DNA of 34,470 nucleotides, from the NCBI GenBank assembly GCA_014874265.1, contig JACWAM010000073.1:1-34470 (forward strand). Direction: 5' to 3'. The translations under genes were made by a program, and so were the position numbers. Below are positions 31,811 through 34,470 of this stretch, piece by piece. The notes below the pieces were generated by a model. The model was given only the letters and a program-made list of their open reading frames with translations, was not told the DNA's origin and ran no database searches. Within the stretch, counting starts at the first letter, position 1; every line of letters starts with the position of its first letter. Source of the DNA: Thermoleophilia bacterium (lineage in GTDB: Bacteria > Actinomycetota > Thermoleophilia > BMS3ABIN01).

Positions 31811-32982
31811 ACCGTCTCATCTCCCGTAGCTTCAATGTCTTCCGCGAATACTTTTTCCGCCGCCTGGGTGCCGGCGCCCAGCTGCACCGGATGCCCCAGG
31901 TCCATTAGCGTCATTTCCAGGGCCGTGATGGCGACGATGATGTCGCTGTAATTGTAATAGCCGCAGTGGCCAATGCGGATGATCCTGCCCTTGACCGGGC
32001 CCTGGCCGCCGGCCAGCTGCACGCCATACCAGTCGCGGATGTGAATGCGCAGCCGGGCCTCGTCCACCCCTTCCGGCACCCGCACCGCTGTTACCGAGCT
32101 GGAGCGGTCCTCGTCCGGCGAAAAAAGCGTCAGGCCCATGCCCTTGATGGCGGCGCGCGTGGCGCGTCCCATGATTATGTGGCGGTGGAAGAGCGCCTGC
32201 AGCCCCTCTTCGCGGATGAGCCCCAGCGCTGCGTCCAGACCCGCCATCAGCGACACCGGCGGCGTGAACGCCGTCGTCGGTTTGGCCTGGGCCAGCCCCT
32301 TCCTCGCCTTGAGCCAGTCGAAGTAAAAGCGCGGGCTTCTGGCTTTTTCCGCCAGCGCCCAGGCCTTGTCGCTGACGCTGACAAACGCCAGCCCCGGCGG
32401 GATCATTAGCGCCTTCTGCGATCCGGCGACGACCACGTCGATCATCCACTCGTCGGTCTTGATCTCGGCCGAGCCGAGCCCGCTGATCGAGTCGGAGACC
32501 AGCACGGCGTCGAAGTCCTCGACCACGGCGCCGATGGCCTGCATGTCGTTTACCACGCCGCTAGACGTCTCGCTGTGGGTAACGAACACCACCTTGATGT
32601 GCGGATTGGCCTCCAGGGACCGGTTAATATCGTCGGGGTTGACCGCCTCGCCGTATTCATACTCGTGAAACTCGGCAACGAGGCCGTAGGCGTCCGCCAG
32701 GTCGCGCCAGCGCTCGCCGAACTTGCCGCAGGCGGCGACGAGCACATCGTCGCCGGGTGAGCAGAGGTTGATTACGGCCGACTCCATGGCGCCGGTGCCC
32801 GAGGAAGCGAACGAGAGCACGTCGTTGCCGGTCTGGTAGACATACTTGAGGTTCTCGTTGACCCTCGCGAACAGCTCCGAGTACTCCGAGGTGCGATGAT
32901 GGATGACCGGCCGCGCCATCGCCGACAGCACTTGCGGCGGCACCTGTGTCGGCCCGGGGGTCATCAAGAACTTTTTGATCAT
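31807..32982 (-). CDS. Class V aminotransferase (serine-pyruvate/alanine-glyoxylate/aspartate type)
   Basis: A PLP aminotransferase of 391 aa starting MIKKFLMTPGPTQVPPQVL. The PLP lysine is in AGSQKALMIPPGLA. FVTHSETSSGVVND and VLVSDSISGLGSAE supply cofactor contacts. The start is ATG 32982; the longer open frame to 33117 only translates the intergenic word repeat (33003-33075) and is rejected. This family often sits next to serA and is thought to fill the transamination step of serine synthesis or to interconvert serine and glyoxylate. No serC is visible here, so a SerC-like role is an inference. Confidence 0.88.
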   Translation of the reverse strand: MIKKFLMTPGPTQVPPQVLSAMARPVIHHRTSEYSELFARVNENLKYVYQTGNDVLSFASSGTGAMESAVINLCSPGDDVLVAACGKFGERWRDLADAYGLVAEFHEYEYGEAVNPDDINRSLEANPHIKVVFVTHSETSSGVVNDMQAIGAVVEDFDAVLVSDSISGLGSAEIKTDEWMIDVVVAGSQKALMIPPGLAFVSVSDKAWALAEKARSPRFYFDWLKARKGLAQAKPTTAFTPPVSLMAGLDAALGLIREEGLQALFHRHIIMGRATRAAIKGMGLTLFSPDEDRSSSVTAVRVPEGVDEARLRIHIRDWYGVQLAGGQGPVKGRIIRIGHCGYYNYSDIIVAITALEMTLMDLGHPVQLGAGTQAAEKVFAEDIEATGDETV

Positions 32983-33002
32983 ATCGTTGCCCTGTTCTTT
33001 AG

Positions 33003-33075
33003 AGGTTTCGAGTTTCAAGTTAAAACCCCGATGCCGGGCAACTGGAAACCAGCAACTTGAAACTTGAAACTGTTT
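33003..33075. repeat. Intergenic word repeat between ilvC and the aminotransferase gene
   Basis: Words GTTTCGAG, TTTCAAGTT, AACTGGAAACC, AACTTGAAACTTGAAACTG form an imperfect inverted array around GATGCCGGGC. It could fold when transcribed and belongs to the family seen at 34107-34176 and elsewhere. Confidence 0.6.
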
Positions 33076-33076
33076 T

Positions 33077-34090
33077 TTAGACTTCTTCCCCGTCCAGGAT
33101 ATCGTCCTTGCCGCCAATCCAGCTCATCATGCTTCGCAGCCGCTTGCCCACGATCTCGATCTGGTGGGCGGCTTCGCGCCGCTGGGTGGCGTTGAAGCTG
33201 GGCCGGCCGGCCTTGTTTTCCAGGATCCACTCGGTCGCGAAACGGCCACTCTGGATCTCGCTCAGGATGCACCGCATCTCAGCGCGGGTTTTTTCGTTGA
33301 TAATCCGCTTGCCACGTGTAATATCGCCGTATTCAGCGGTGTCGGAAATGCTGTAGCGCATGCCCGTAATACCCTTTTCATACATGAGGTCAACAATAAG
33401 CTTGAGTTCGTGCAGGCATTCAAAGTAGGCGATCTCCGGCTGGTACCCGGCCTGCACCAGTGTCTCAAAGCCGGCCCGCACCAGTTCGCTGGCGCCGCCG
33501 CAGAGAACCACCTGTTCGCCAAAGAGGTCGGTCTCGGTCTCTTCCGCAAATGTCGTCTCAATCACGCCGGCCCGGGTTGCGCCGATCCCTTTGGCGTAAG
33601 CCAGTCCAATTTGCTCGGCGTTGCCGCTGGCGTCCTGATGGATGGCGATCAGCGCGGGCACGCCGCGGCCTTCGGTATACTGCCGCCGCACCAGGTGCCC
33701 CGGCCCTTTCGGCGCCACCATAACAACATCGACGTCGACCGGCGGCACGATCTGGTTGAAATGAATGTTAAATCCGTGGGCAAACATAAGAACATTGCCG
33801 GCTGCCAGCCCGGGAGCAATCTCTTCCCGGTACGTCTCGGCCTGCGAGTGATCGGGGGTGAGCATCATGATGACATCAGCCTCCGCCGCCGCCGCGGCGA
33901 CCGGCTTGACGGAGAGGCCCGCGCCCTCCGCCTTCTTCCAGCTGGAGCTCGACTCGCGCAGGCCGACGACGACGCTGACGCCAGAGTCTTTCAGATTCAG
34001 CGAATGAGCATGGCCCTGGCTGCCATAACCAATCACGGCCACGGTTTTGTCTTTGATCAAATCCAGATTTGCGTCTTTTTCGTAATACAT
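33077..34090 (-). CDS. ilvC: Ketol-acid reductoisomerase
   Basis: Second step of valine/isoleucine synthesis, Mg2+- and NAD(P)H-dependent isomeroreduction of acetohydroxyacids. The Rossmann loop is [19 protein letters not shown]. The conserved MVAPKGPGH, the metal-binding [15 protein letters not shown]-type segment (here [16 protein letters not shown]) and [16 protein letters not shown] follow, then SDTAEYGD. About 337 aa, the short class I type. The start is ATG 34090 with AGGAG 6 nt upstream. It lies between ilvN and the aminotransferase on the same strand. Confidence 0.97.
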   Translation of the reverse strand: MYYEKDANLDLIKDKTVAVIGYGSQGHAHSLNLKDSGVSVVVGLRESSSSWKKAEGAGLSVKPVAAAAAEADVIMMLTPDHSQAETYREEIAPGLAAGNVLMFAHGFNIHFNQIVPPVDVDVVMVAPKGPGHLVRRQYTEGRGVPALIAIHQDASGNAEQIGLAYAKGIGATRAGVIETTFAEETETDLFGEQVVLCGGASELVRAGFETLVQAGYQPEIAYFECLHELKLIVDLMYEKGITGMRYSISDTAEYGDITRGKRIINEKTRAEMRCILSEIQSGRFATEWILENKAGRPSFNATQRREAAHQIEIVGKRLRSMMSWIGGKDDILDGEEV

Positions 34091-34106
34091 CAAATCTCCT
34101 TAAATA

Positions 34107-34176
34107 AAGTTTCCAGTTTCCAGTTACCAGTTAAGACCATCGATCTGATCAACCAGAAACCAGAAACCCGAAACTG
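34107..34176. repeat. Intergenic word repeat between ilvN and ilvC
   Basis: GTTTCCAGTTTCCAGTTACC on one side and AACCAGAAACCAGAAACCCG on the other are near-inverted copies around 34131-34149. The transcript could form a long imperfect hairpin in the ilvN-ilvC spacer. Confidence 0.65.
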
Positions 34177-34179
34177 TTT

Positions 34180-34470
34180 TTACTTTTCTCCCCGTTCGAT
34201 GGCGATGCGGCCGGTGCGCACGATCTCGACGACGCCGCGCGGCCGGAGCAGCTGCTCCAGCGCCTCGATCTTCCCGGTTGTGCCCGTGACCTCGATGGTC
34301 AACGATTTCCTGCCGACGTCGAGGATCCGGGCCCGAAAGATCTCAGCGATCTGCATTACCTCGCCGCGCGTTTTCGTATCAGTGCTTACCTTTACCAGTG
34401 ACAGCTCCCGGGCCACCGTCCGCTCCGGATCCAGATCGGTGATCTTGATCACGTTGATCAGCTTGTGCAG
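34180..34470 (-). CDS. ilvN: Acetolactate synthase small (regulatory) subunit, 5' part cut by window end
   Basis: The C-terminal part of the ACT-domain subunit that gives valine feedback control to acetolactate synthase. The open frame continues to the last base of the window (LHKLINVIKITDLDPERTVA). This agrees with the family motif before the second domain, so the true start lies beyond 34470. The visible part contains RELSLVKVS, the C-terminal domain and LRPRGVVEIVRTGRIAI. It is followed by ilvC after about 90 bp. Confidence 0.93.
   Translation of the reverse strand: MHKLINVIKITDLDPERTVARELSLVKVSTDTKTRGEVMQIAEIFRARILDVGRKSLTIEVTGTTGKIEALEQLLRPRGVVEIVRTGRIAIERGEK

Noticed and set aside
30461-31951. 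Long plus-strand frames opposite serA and the aminotransferase gene
   Set aside because: GC-rich third-position bias opens the antisense frame; the minus-strand proteins are complete and conserved.
33003-33117. N-terminal extension of the class V aminotransferase
   Set aside because: The extension only translates intergenic repeat words; the family N-terminus and a normal ATG are at 32982.
2252-34176. Dispersed word repeats as a CRISPR array
   Set aside because: Words are short, degenerate, scattered over many spacers and lack unique spacers of constant length.

Overview
The window is GC-rich chromosomal DNA from a bacterium, most likely an uncultured deep-branching actinobacterial (or related Gram-positive) lineage. 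This is an inference. It rests on a SAM-I riboswitch, a sulfur carrier protein that resembles mycobacterial CysO, a guaA that looks leaderless behind an extended -10 box, and a DtxR-type regulator carrying its own FeoA-like domain. No rRNA, tRNA or CRISPR array was seen.

Layout. 1-74: tandem 23-bp repeats that look like the end of an IS lying left of the window. 157-3060 (minus): DtxR-family regulator and feoB, an iron uptake unit. 3420-5846 (plus): PHP-type histidinol phosphatase, diacylglycerol-kinase-like lipid kinase and endonuclease III, facing a small cytochrome c (5968-6399, minus) across a GC-rich hairpin. 6778-11022 (plus): small membrane protein, cobT, NAD-dependent epimerase, guaA. 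11383-13584 (plus): a large secreted surface protein behind a long structured leader.

13710-23970 is a distinct ~10.3-kb island bounded by 36-bp perfect inverted repeats, with a ~30-bp direct repeat of the flanking DNA at each end. It holds a one-direction set of zinc-ribbon membrane-associated proteins: two zinc-ribbon/PQQ-propeller proteins, a zinc-ribbon/TM2-like protein, a DUF4282-like/zinc-ribbon protein, an FTP-PepSY secreted protein, and a large zinc-ribbon membrane protein. A graveyard of at least four transposase families lies among them. Three of these genes carry clear single-base frameshifts or in-frame stops and a fourth lacks a start codon, whereas genes outside the island are intact. 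The island is therefore either decaying or under unusual recoding.

The right edge of the island abuts the -35 box of a promoter driving a textbook SAM-I riboswitch (24056-24237). Its downstream genes are a threonine-synthase-like PLP enzyme and a CysO/MoaD-like sulfur carrier ending in Gly-Gly. This arrangement suggests sulfur-carrier-dependent homocysteine or cysteine synthesis under SAM control, rather than simple threonine synthesis, and is the most interesting metabolic system here.

The rest is on the minus strand: an hsp20-lon proteostasis pair (coupled stop/start), a type IV pilin-like gene with its own terminator, and an amino acid operon ilvN (cut by the window end)-ilvC-class V aminotransferase-serA-small membrane protein. 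Many spacers outside the island share short degenerate words built from AACTTTGAA and TTTCCAG, a dispersed intergenic repeat family.
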